Shown piece by piece: positions 1 to 5,026 of a stretch of 5,459 nt of DNA. The stretch is from Verrucomicrobiota bacterium. GTDB lineage: Bacteria > Verrucomicrobiota > Verrucomicrobiia > Limisphaerales > UBA11358. The notes under the pieces were generated by a model that was not told the DNA's origin, did not search any database, and saw only the letters and a list, made by a program, of their open reading frames with translations. Each line of letters begins with the position of its first letter. Position 1 is the first letter of the stretch. The stretch covers positions 1-5,459 of the forward strand of contig JAJPKI010000283.1 of the NCBI GenBank assembly GCA_021323835.1, written 5' to 3'. The position numbers and the translations under genes were made by a program.

Positions 1-288
1 ATAATCATCCTGCCGAAAATCGGCGTCCGAATAAATTTTCGTTCCGTTCGATTCGATAAACCAAAGTTTTGCATCGGCTGGAAGTTTTTCTTCAAATGCT
101 TTCCAATTATTCCAGCGATGCCATTCGACGTGTTGCCAGTAATCCATTCCCGCGCGTTTCAGCTGCGAGTCGTCTAATTTAAAACCGAACGGCTCAATCA
201 AATGCAAAATCGATTTCGTCGCCGCGCACAGTCGCGCGACGTTGCCCGTGTTCGGCGGAATTTCCGGTTCAACGAGGACGACGTGCAT
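1..288 (-). CDS. trmL: tRNA (cytidine(34)-2'-O)-methyltransferase TrmL (SpoU/SPOUT family), 3' end beyond window
   Basis: Ninety-six N-terminal codons are visible, reading from ATG at 288 down to the window edge. The N-terminus MHVVLVEPEIPPNTGNVARL is the characteristic opening of the TrmL/YibK branch of the SPOUT methyltransferases, with the conserved N-x-G-N-x-x-R element at residues 13-19. It is followed by the family's IEPFGF (31-36) and KRAGMDYW (44-51) segments. The known family member 2'-O-methylates the wobble nucleotide of certain leucine tRNAs using S-adenosylmethionine and acts as a cytosolic dimer. The C-terminal trefoil knot that binds the cofactor lies outside the window. The start is supported by GGAAAG at 300-295, six bases upstream, and by the match of residue 1 to the family start. 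The start lies inside the end of truA, so translation is probably coupled. Sure of the family; the exact tRNA substrates are inferred. Confidence 0.93.
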   Translation of the reverse strand, partial: MHVVLVEPEIPPNTGNVARLCAATKSILHLIEPFGFKLDDSQLKRAGMDYWQHVEWHRWNNWKAFEEKLPADAKLWFIESNGTKIYSDADFRQDDY

Positions 289-1036
289 AAAAAACTTTCC
301 ATAAGACCAAGCCATGCGACGGCGCTGTCATGCCGGCCACGCGACGGTCGCGTTTCGCAAGCATCGTTTTGATTTCTTCCGGGGGAAATTTTCCAAGACC
401 GGCCTGGACAATTGTGCCAACAATTCCGCGGCACATTTTGTAAAGAAACCCGTCGCCTTCAATGATGAATTGAAATTGCGCGCCGGATTTTTTCACATCG
501 CAACGCGTCAACGTGCGCACGTTGGATTTCATTTCGTAATCGCGCGTGCCGGCGAACGATTTAAAATCATGTTTGCCGGGAAATAATTTTGCCGCCGCGC
601 GCATTTTTTTAAAATCCAACTTGCGCGGCACGTGCCACGCCGTTTTGCGCAGCAACGGATTCATTGCCGGATGATTCCAGACGAAATAGCGATACTGTTT
701 TCCCGTCGCGTCAAATCGCGCATGAAATTTTTCCGGCGCGCGCGTTGCCGACATCACGCGAATATCATCCGGCAGCCACGAGTTAATTGCCAATGCCAGC
801 CGGCGGATTTCCATTTTGAATTCACCTTGTGGAATTTCAAAATGCGCGACCATGCCGAGCGCGTGGACGCCGGTGTCCGTGCGACTGGAGCTATGCAATC
901 GCGGCTTGGCAGGAAAAATTTTCGCCAGCGCGTCCTCGACGATTTGCTGGACGCCGGTGCCGATTTTTTGCATCTGCCAGCCTTCGTAATTCGCGCCGTC
1001 GTAGGCGATGACCAATTTGAATTTTATTTTTTTCAA
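269..1036 (-). CDS. truA: tRNA pseudouridine(38-40) synthase TruA
   Basis: This 255-residue protein has the normal TruA length. It isomerises uridines 38-40 in the anticodon arm of many tRNAs and works as a homodimer without cofactor. Visible family marks are AYDGANYEGWQ (11-21), the catalytic loop SRTDTGVHA (51-59) with nucleophile Asp54, FHARFDATGKQYRY (104-117), GDGFLYKMCRGIVGT (194-208) with the conserved Arg203, and AGMTAPSHGLVL (234-245). The start codon is TTG at 1036-1034, in a TTGA overlap with the ruvX stop. No ATG lies nearby in frame, and starting here reproduces the usual N-terminus just before the first conserved strand. The overlap implies reinitiation by ribosomes finishing ruvX. 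The last 20 bases overlap the start of trmL in another frame. Nothing essential appears to be missing. Confidence 0.97.
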   Translation of the reverse strand: MKKIKFKLVIAYDGANYEGWQMQKIGTGVQQIVEDALAKIFPAKPRLHSSSRTDTGVHALGMVAHFEIPQGEFKMEIRRLALAINSWLPDDIRVMSATRAPEKFHARFDATGKQYRYFVWNHPAMNPLLRKTAWHVPRKLDFKKMRAAAKLFPGKHDFKSFAGTRDYEMKSNVRTLTRCDVKKSGAQFQFIIEGDGFLYKMCRGIVGTIVQAGLGKFPPEEIKTMLAKRDRRVAGMTAPSHGLVLWKVFYARRPR

Positions 1037-1440
1037 ATCCCGTCCAAATAACTTTGCAACAAAATGGCTGCGGCCATTTTATCCACGTTTTCTTTGCGCT
1101 TGTCGCGGCGGACGTTGCCTTGAATCAAAATCCGGTTCGCCATTTTGGAAGTCAGCCGCTCGTCCAACAATTTTATCGGCACGGTAATCGCGTTTTTCAG
1201 CGCGGCGGCGAACACCTCTACTTTTTGCGCCGCGAGGCCGTAACTGCCATCCATGTTGCGCGGCATGCCGAGGATGATTAAATCAATTTCTTTTTCCGCG
1301 AGAATTTTTTTCAGCCGGTCGAGAAAATCCGCGAACGGCTCGGCGGGAATAAATTCCAGCGGCTGCGCGATGGTTTTGGTTTCATCGCTCACCGCCACGC
1401 CGATGCGTTTGGTTCCGTGGTCGAGGGCAAGGATTCGCAT
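1033..1440 (-). CDS. ruvX: RuvX/YqgF family nuclease (pre-16S rRNA maturation, Holliday-junction-resolvase fold)
   Basis: This 135-residue protein is a typical length for the YqgF family, which has an RNase H-like fold. In E. coli the family is linked to processing of the 5' end of 16S rRNA; it was earlier named a putative Holliday junction resolvase. Acidic catalytic positions are visible: Asp7 in LALDHGTKRIGVA (4-16), Glu94 in LLDERLTS (91-98) and Asp120 in NVDKMAAAILLQSYL (118-132). LGMPRNMDGS (58-67) is the family's central glycine-rich motif. ATG at 1440 places the first strand at the N-terminus as expected. No Shine-Dalgarno is evident; the bases before the ATG read CTTCGCGTA and belong to a motif shared with thyA and kdsA. 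It is the first gene of the ruvX-truA-trmL operon. The family is certain; which activity dominates in this organism is not. Confidence 0.96.
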   Translation of the reverse strand: MRILALDHGTKRIGVAVSDETKTIAQPLEFIPAEPFADFLDRLKKILAEKEIDLIILGMPRNMDGSYGLAAQKVEVFAAALKNAITVPIKLLDERLTSKMANRILIQGNVRRDKRKENVDKMAAAILLQSYLDGI

Positions 1441-1473
1441 TACGCGAAGTTTTGCAACAAAAGCCGGACGAGG
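1441..1473 (-). promoter_or_regulatory. Candidate ruvX promoter/leader (divergent copy of the shared upstream motif)
   Basis: Read on the minus strand, GCAAAACTTCGCG ends two bases before the ruvX ATG. It differs by one base from AAAACTTTCGCG at the kdsA start and resembles AAATTTTTCGCG before thyA. The part further upstream (GTCCGGCTTTTGTT) matches the other copies only loosely. The A-rich hexamer at 1455-1450 could be a -10 element, but no good -35 is visible. Promoter function is inference from the repeated placement. Confidence 0.3.
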
Positions 1474-1507
1474 CGAGCCGATTTCAGCGGGAAGGAAATT
1501 TGCGAAT

Positions 1508-1546
1508 CAACGGGCAATGGCCGTTGGCTCCGGCGACTTGTTAGGC
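1508..1546 (-). other. attC-like half-site at the 3' end of the cassette gene
   Basis: On the minus strand, R''-like GCCTAAC (1546-1540) is followed by AAGTCGCCGGAGC and then a stem of CAACGG pairing with CCGTTG around a 7-base loop (1526-1508). AAC followed by AAGTCG or a similar L'' box and a central imperfect hairpin is the usual order in attC sites. The far side (ATTCGCAAATTTCC) does not pair with the L'' side and carries no GTTRRRY core, so the site is incomplete by this reading. Confidence 0.4.
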
Positions 1547-1551
1547 CACAT
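1539..1551. repeat. Left copy of 13-bp inverted repeat
   Basis: TGTTAGGCCACAT here is the exact reverse complement of 2027-2039. The two copies bracket one gene and little else. The core GTTAGGC inside it fits the integron core-site consensus. No target-site duplication is visible outside the pair. Confidence 0.8.
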
Positions 1552-2038
1552 GGTCATTTCCAAAATTTCCAGCCCTTCTTCGGTGGCTCTGGTGTGCCGG
1601 GCTTCTTGGGCAACTGACTGTAATAATGCCACACGTTATTCTCTGCACCGTCCACAATCCGATTCTGGGCGCGTCCCCACGGCCAAAACAGCGTGCCATC
1701 AATCTCCGCCTTCAGTCCTGGAAACTTCTGCCCATTCATCTCGACCATCCCCCAAGTTGCACCATGATTCTTGCGATACACCTCGCCAACATAACTGCCG
1801 AATGCCTTGGCATATCCCATAATAATCTCTGCTGTCGGTTTCTCGACCTTGGTTTGGTGATGGAACTTATTCAATACCGACTCAATCTGCTGGATGCTGC
1901 CATCGCTCCAATCAAGCGTGATGCGGAGTTTGTCGCGAAAGAAATCGCAGGCATCGCGTGAATATGCCTCGGCAATCTTCTGGATGTTCTCGTCTGGTGT
2001 GAAGCTCATAAATTTGTATGGTGCGAATGTGGCCTAAC
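1540..2038 (-). mobile_element. Lone integron-type gene cassette (putative), one gene between inverted attC-like core sites
   Basis: The unit reads on the minus strand from GTTAGGC at 2038-2032 to GCCTAAC at 1546-1540. These match the attC core consensus R' (GTTRRRY) and R'' (RYYYAAC). Between them is a single gene that starts 22 bases inside the first core and stops 7 bases before the second, the tight packing typical of integron cassettes. Past the second core comes an imperfect stem (CAACGG and CCGTTG, 1508-1526), as expected inside an attC, but a matching R' core beyond that stem is absent. There is no integrase, attI or second cassette in the window. It could be a cassette inserted at a secondary site, a decayed attC, or another small element with 13-bp terminal inverted repeats. 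The core matches and packing are seen; mobility is inferred. Confidence 0.5.
1554..2009 (-). CDS. Uncharacterised 151-residue cassette protein
   Basis: No function can be assigned. The 151-residue protein has no signal peptide or membrane segment and looks cytosolic. It opens with a helical region, then LDWSDGSIQQIESVL (32-46), a glycine- and aromatic-rich segment FGSYVGEVYRKNHGATW (70-86), FWPWGRAQNRI (108-118) and VWHYY (126-130). It ends in a proline/lysine-rich tail rich in tryptophan (133-151). From memory, the combination of a serine-isoleucine helix start and a G-x-Y-x-G-E-V-x-R motif recurs in small uncharacterised bacterial proteins; I could not verify a family. ATG at 2009 is the only start that fits between the core site and the conserved-looking region; no clear Shine-Dalgarno precedes it. 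It points the same way as ruvX but is separated from it by the attC-like site and about 100 bases. It may depend on a promoter outside the unit, as cassette genes often do. Confidence 0.85.
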   Translation of the reverse strand: MSFTPDENIQKIAEAYSRDACDFFRDKLRITLDWSDGSIQQIESVLNKFHHQTKVEKPTAEIIMGYAKAFGSYVGEVYRKNHGATWGMVEMNGQKFPGLKAEIDGTLFWPWGRAQNRIVDGAENNVWHYYSQLPKKPGTPEPPKKGWKFWK

Positions 2039-2039
2039 A
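2027..2039. repeat. Right copy of 13-bp inverted repeat
   Basis: ATGTGGCCTAACA is the exact reverse complement of 1539-1551. GCCTAAC at 2032-2038 is the RYYYAAC core on the plus strand. On the minus strand it is the GTTAGGC that would form the 5' boundary of the cassette. Confidence 0.8.
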
Positions 2040-2043
2040 GCGT

Positions 2044-2070
2044 ATTAAGCTGCGAAGTTGCGGGTTTAAT
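2044..2070. other. Imperfect hairpin next to the right core site
   Basis: ATTAAGCTGC (2044-2053) can pair with GCGGGTTTAAT (2060-2070) across a short GAAGTT loop. This gives about ten pairs, including two G-T wobbles and one bulged G. It begins five bases outside the right core site. Bulged imperfect stems next to a core box are characteristic of attC sites, but no second core lies beyond it, so the assignment is weak. Confidence 0.3.
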
Positions 2071-2165
2071 CTCTGCATGTTTCGACCTTATTCCCGCGCA
2101 AAATTGCTGTCGAGCGTAAAAATGGAATTGTTATATGGCTAAAGATTTTTCACCGGCTAAATTTC

Positions 2166-2202
2166 TTTTGCTTCGCGCCGTTCATGGTTAAATTTTTCGC
2201 GG
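2166..2202 (+). promoter_or_regulatory. Candidate thyA promoter/leader, copy 1 of a shared 30-base motif
   Basis: The segment 2172-2201 is identical at 24 of 30 positions to 3608-3637 before kdsA. The first 12 bases (TTCGCGCCGTTC) and the final TTTCGCG are exact. The thyA ATG follows after one base. If TTAAAT (2188-2193) is a -10 element, TTTTGC (2166-2171) lies 16 bases upstream as a poor -35, and transcription would begin almost at the start codon. That agrees with the lack of a Shine-Dalgarno. Promoter function is inferred; it may instead be a copy of a dispersed repeat. Confidence 0.4.
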
Positions 2203-3000
2203 ATGATTCAATACCTCGATTTGCTGCGGCACGTGCTCGAACACGGCAAGTTCAAAGCCGACCGCACGGGCACCGGCACGTATTCCGTTTTCGGCGCGCA
2301 GACGCGATTCGATTTGCGCCGGAATTTTCCCGTTCTCACGACCAAGAAATTGCACCTGCGTTCCATCATTTACGAGTTGCTCTGGTTTTTGCGCGGCGAG
2401 ACGAACGTCCGCTGGTTGCAGGAAAATAAAGTGACGATTTGGGACGAGTGGGCAAATAAAGAGACCGGCGACCTCGGCCCGGTCTATGGCAAGCAATGGT
2501 GCAATTGGCAAACTGCCGACGGTCGCAGCATCAACCAGATTGACGAGGTCATCGCGCAAATCAAAAAAAATCCCGATTCGCGCCGGCACATCGTCACGGC
2601 GTGGAATCCGGGCGAAATCGAAAAGATGGCGCTCGCGCCGTGCCATGCGCTGTTTCAATTTTACGTGCAGGACGGCGAGTTGAGCTGCCAGCTTTACCAG
2701 CGCAGCGCGGATATTTTTCTCGGCGTGCCGTTCAACATCGCCAGCTACGCGCTGCTGACTTTGATGGTCGCGCAGGTGTGCGATTTGAAGCCGGGCGACT
2801 TTGTCCACACATTCGGCGATTTGCATCTTTACGCGAATCACGTGGAGCAGGCGAAATTGCAACTCACGCGCGAGCCGCGTCCGTTGCCGCAAATGAAAAT
2901 TAATCCCGCGGTGAAAAACATCCACGATTTCAAGTTCGAGGATTTTGAATTGGTCGGTTACGACCCGCATCCGGCGATTAAAGCGCCGATTGCGGTATGA
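2203..3000 (+). CDS. thyA: Thymidylate synthase ThyA
   Basis: This 265-residue protein has the standard length of the short bacterial form (E. coli 264). It methylates dUMP to dTMP using 5,10-methylenetetrahydrofolate, leaving dihydrofolate. The nucleophile is Cys147 in LAPCHALFQFYV (144-155). Phosphate-binding arginines are Arg21 in DRTGTGT, Arg127 and Arg128 in DSRRH, and Arg167 in QRSAD. Asn178 in FNIASYALL and His208/Tyr210 in FGDLHLYANH recognise the pyrimidine and sugar. The C-terminus IKAPIAV closes the active site as in other members. ATG at 2203 gives the normal N-terminus. An ATG at 2184 is in another frame, and no clear Shine-Dalgarno is present. The product dihydrofolate is recycled by the enzyme encoded one base downstream, so the pair forms a working metabolic couple. 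All key residues are present. Confidence 0.98.
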   Translation: MIQYLDLLRHVLEHGKFKADRTGTGTYSVFGAQTRFDLRRNFPVLTTKKLHLRSIIYELLWFLRGETNVRWLQENKVTIWDEWANKETGDLGPVYGKQWCNWQTADGRSINQIDEVIAQIKKNPDSRRHIVTAWNPGEIEKMALAPCHALFQFYVQDGELSCQLYQRSADIFLGVPFNIASYALLTLMVAQVCDLKPGDFVHTFGDLHLYANHVEQAKLQLTREPRPLPQMKINPAVKNIHDFKFEDFELVGYDPHPAIKAPIAV

Positions 3001-3001
3001 A

Positions 3002-3586
3002 ATGAAATACTTTAAAGCCATCGCTGCGATGTCGCTGAACCGCGTGATTGGCGCGGACGGAAAAATTCCGTGGCATTTGCCAGACGATTTCAAATGGTTT
3101 AAGCAAATGACGATGGGCAATGTTGTGGTGATGGGACGAAAAACATTTGAGAGCCTTGGCCGTCCCCTGCCCAACCGGAAAAATCTCGTGCTCACAAAAC
3201 ATCCGCAGCGGCTCATCAAAAAGATGCCTGAGATTTTCGGGCAATATCACGAATGGCGCGGCGGAAAACATTTGAAGCGCGCGTATCAATTTCATTTCTC
3301 CAAACTCGGCGAAAAAAATGAGACGGAGATTTTCATTTTCAAATCGCTGGACAAATTGGATCCGCAGGAATTTCCAACCGACATTTTCATTTGCGGCGGC
3401 GCGCAGATTTACGAACAGGCCTTGCCGCGCTGCTCCGATTTATATTTGACGCTGGTGAAACGCGAGATTGAAAATGGCGATGCTTTCTTTCCGAAGTTTG
3501 AAAATAAATTTGAACCGGTTGAAGAAATCAAGGACACGCCGGAATTCAAGATTGTGCATTACCGGCATAAATCGTTGTTGAAATAG
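3002..3586 (+). CDS. folA: Dihydrofolate reductase with an enlarged NADPH-side loop
   Basis: This enzyme reduces dihydrofolate to tetrahydrofolate with NADPH. The N-terminal half is orthodox: IAAMSLNRVIGADGKIPWHLP (7-27) with Trp24, acidic Asp29 in LPDDFKWFK, MGRKTFESLGRPLPNRKN (44-61) with Arg46, Thr48 and Arg59. ICGGAQIYEQAL (130-141) and DLYLTLV (146-152) follow further on. The protein is 194 residues instead of about 160-170. From the conserved Arg59 to the Gly-Gly at 132-133 there are 73 residues, against 38 between the matching E. coli positions. The extra 35 or so, rich in basic and aromatic residues, fall around 69-113. ATG at 3002, one base after the thyA stop, is chosen. An in-frame upstream ATG at 2945 would add 19 unconserved residues inside thyA. 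Drug sensitivity cannot be judged from this. Confidence 0.93.
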   Translation: MKYFKAIAAMSLNRVIGADGKIPWHLPDDFKWFKQMTMGNVVVMGRKTFESLGRPLPNRKNLVLTKHPQRLIKKMPEIFGQYHEWRGGKHLKRAYQFHFSKLGEKNETEIFIFKSLDKLDPQEFPTDIFICGGAQIYEQALPRCSDLYLTLVKREIENGDAFFPKFENKFEPVEEIKDTPEFKIVHYRHKSLLK

Positions 3587-3601
3587 GCGCGCATCGCCGC
3601 A

Positions 3602-3636
3602 TTTACTTTCGCGCCGTTCGCTGCTAAAACTTTCGC
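3602..3636 (+). promoter_or_regulatory. Candidate kdsA promoter/leader, copy 2 of the shared motif
   Basis: Positions 3608-3637 repeat the thyA upstream motif at 24 of 30 bases and run into the kdsA GTG. TTTACT (3602-3607) and CTAAAA (3624-3629), 16 bases apart, could serve as -35 and -10. The 50-base gap after folA leaves room for a separate kdsA promoter. No Shine-Dalgarno precedes the start. Function is inferred from the repeated placement. Confidence 0.4.
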
Positions 3637-4452
3637 GTGCTCAACGACGCTGCCATCTGGAAAAATCTCAATTCGCCGCGCAAATTATTTTTAATCGCCG
3701 GGCCGTGCGTGATTGAAAATGAAAAGCTTTGCCTGCAAGTCGCCGCGTCGTTGAAAAAAACCTGCGCATCGCTCGGCATTTTTTATGTTTTCAAGGCCAG
3801 CTTCGACAAAGCCAATCGCACATCGGGAAAATCCTTTCGCGGCATCGGATTGGAAAATGGTTTGGAAATTCTCGCGAAAGTGCGCGCGGAATTTGAAGTT
3901 CCGATTTTAACGGACATCCACAACGAATCGCATGCCGCGGTCGTCGGCGAAGTCGTGGACATTTTGCAAATTCCCGCGTTTCTTTGCCGCCAAACCGATT
4001 TGATTGAAGCCGCCGCCGCGACCGGACAAATCGTCAACATCAAGAAAGGACAATTTCTTTCGCCGCGCGAAATGGGTCAGGTCGTCGAAAAAGCGCGCAA
4101 AGCCGGCGCGGAAAAAATTCTCGTGACCGAACGCGGCACGACTTTTGGCTACAACAATCTCGTCGCCGACATGCGCTCGATTCCGGTGATGAAATCGTTC
4201 GGCTGCCCGGTGATTTTTGACGCGACGCATTCTGTGCAGCAGCCCGGCGGCGGCGGCGACCGCACGACCGGCCAGCGTGAATTTGCGCCGGTGCTCGCCA
4301 AGGCCGCGCTCGCCGTCGGCGCGAACGGTTTGTTCATCGAAACGCATCCGCATCCGGACAAAGCGTTGAGCGACGGACCGAATATGATTCCGCTCGGCGA
4401 AATGGCAACGGTGTTGCGCTCGTTGTTAAAAATTTACGAAGCGGCGAAATGA
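3637..4452 (+). CDS. kdsA: 3-deoxy-8-phosphooctulonate synthase KdsA (Kdo-8-phosphate synthase), metal-dependent type
   Basis: The enzyme condenses phosphoenolpyruvate with arabinose 5-phosphate to Kdo 8-phosphate, committing carbon to the inner core of lipopolysaccharide. At 271 residues it has normal length. Conserved segments are LIAGPCVIEN (19-28), FKASFDKANRTS (52-63), LCRQTDLIEAA (116-126), IKKGQFLSP (135-143), TERGTTFGYNNLVADM (164-179), PVIFDATHSVQQPGG (191-205) and FIETHPHPDKALSDGPNM (233-250). Cys24 in GPC, with His198, Glu235 and Asp246, corresponds to the metal-ligand set of the Aquifex-type metal-dependent class; the E. coli enzyme has Asn in place of the cysteine. GTG at 3637 is the likely start: an in-frame TAA sits at 3625-3627 and no ATG lies before the first conserved strand. 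It probably has its own promoter despite following folA. Confidence 0.97.
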   Translation: MLNDAAIWKNLNSPRKLFLIAGPCVIENEKLCLQVAASLKKTCASLGIFYVFKASFDKANRTSGKSFRGIGLENGLEILAKVRAEFEVPILTDIHNESHAAVVGEVVDILQIPAFLCRQTDLIEAAAATGQIVNIKKGQFLSPREMGQVVEKARKAGAEKILVTERGTTFGYNNLVADMRSIPVMKSFGCPVIFDATHSVQQPGGGGDRTTGQREFAPVLAKAALAVGANGLFIETHPHPDKALSDGPNMIPLGEMATVLRSLLKIYEAAK

Positions 4453-4454
4453 AA

Positions 4455-4463
4455 AAATTCCAT
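4455..4463. repeat. Left copy of 9-bp direct repeat flanking the inserted gene
   Basis: AAATTCCAT, beginning three bases after the kdsA stop codon, recurs exactly at 5027-5035. Joining the two copies would leave kdsA and kdsC nine bases apart. It may be a duplication made on insertion, or chance in an AT-rich spacer. Confidence 0.45.
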
Positions 4464-4474
4464 TCACAATATTT

Positions 4475-4978
4475 ATGAAAATATCACGCAAATTGATTCA
4501 AATTGGAATGGTTTCAGTTATCAGCATTGCTCTTACATGGTGGTGCGTGGCACAAAATTCTGTCCCGACCAAGAAGCCAATTACAGGTGATAGTAATCCA
4601 GCACTCAACCGATTGAATGCGCTCGTTTCTTACTTGGAAGCAAACAACCAAACGAACACTTTGAAATTGTTCAACGAGTATTCCAGCAGTTCTCTTGCGT
4701 TACAGAATTCCGCCGAAATGGGCGTCACGTTGCATATTTTAATGGCGCTACGCGAGGGGCGCACAAATGATGTGATGAAATTGTTGGAAAGTAGATTGGA
4801 TTCCGACATTGTTGGTTTTGCTGCCAATTACAAACAGATGCCTGAAACAGACCAAGAGTGGTTGGGACTTCACTCGCTCTCCGAAGCTCAAAGGTATAGA
4901 AGCAAGTTTCCAAGCAAAGACTTCAGTAATTACGTTGCACAGGCATTTGAATTGTTGAATAAAAAAGACAACAAGTGA
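4475..4978 (+). CDS. Uncharacterised small exported or membrane-anchored protein
   Basis: No family is recognised with confidence. The 167-residue product begins with a basic n-region (KISRK, 2-6) and a hydrophobic stretch at about 9-25, followed by CVAQNS. This fits a signal peptide cut after Ala26 or an uncleaved membrane anchor. It is not a lipoprotein by the usual lipobox. The remainder is polar and mostly helical in character, with NRLNALVSYLEANN (45-58), an ALREGRTNDVMKLLESRLDSD helical pair, and a late YRSKFPSKDF segment. From memory, a late YR-x-K-[FY]-P element occurs in lineage-specific proteins of Verrucomicrobiota; this is unverified. The gene is AT-richer than kdsA and separates kdsA from kdsC. 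Its ATG at 4475 lies 22 bases after the kdsA stop with no clear Shine-Dalgarno. A role in the envelope would suit its place, but that is only inference. Confidence 0.8.
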   Translation: MKISRKLIQIGMVSVISIALTWWCVAQNSVPTKKPITGDSNPALNRLNALVSYLEANNQTNTLKLFNEYSSSSLALQNSAEMGVTLHILMALREGRTNDVMKLLESRLDSDIVGFAANYKQMPETDQEWLGLHSLSEAQRYRSKFPSKDFSNYVAQAFELLNKKDNK

Positions 4979-4994
4979 TGAATGGCAAAACATT

Positions 4995-5026
4995 GCCGAT
5001 ATTATTGGCGTTTGTTTTCCATTTTT
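4995..5026 (+). terminator. Possible weak intrinsic terminator after the inserted gene
   Basis: GCCGAT (4995-5000) pairs with ATTGGC (5004-5009), including one G-T wobble, over a three-base ATT loop. A T-rich tract GTTTGTTTTCCATTTTT runs from 5010 to 5026. An overlapping alternative stem is GGCAA (4984-4988) with TTGCC (4993-4997). The stem is short and AT-rich, so termination would be partial at best. If active it would reduce kdsC expression from upstream. Confidence 0.3.

Noticed and set aside
632..1051. Long plus-strand open frames opposite truA and ruvX, including 314-586, 632-1051 and 1253-1822
   Set aside because: They lie antisense to well-identified genes, are rich in Arg, Ala and His as expected of shadow frames, and show no recognisable motif.
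1539..2039. Insertion sequence with terminal inverted repeats
   Set aside because: The enclosed protein has no transposase features and no target-site duplication is visible outside the repeats; an integron-type cassette explains the core bases better.
2945..3001. Earlier folA start at 2945
   Set aside because: It would add 19 Arg-rich residues overlapping thyA, whereas the conserved N-terminus begins at the ATG at 3002.
2188..3219. A 343-residue minus-strand open frame opposite thyA and folA
   Set aside because: It fully overlaps two confident genes on the other strand and has the low-complexity Arg/Leu/His composition of an antisense shadow.
3586..3600. GGCG/CGCC hairpin just after folA as a terminator
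   Set aside because: The stem is only 4 bp and the following bases are not a T-run; it is also common in GC-rich sequence.
3907..4353. Minus-strand open frames opposite kdsA
   Set aside because: They are shadows of kdsA with no domain, no start signal and no neighbour context.
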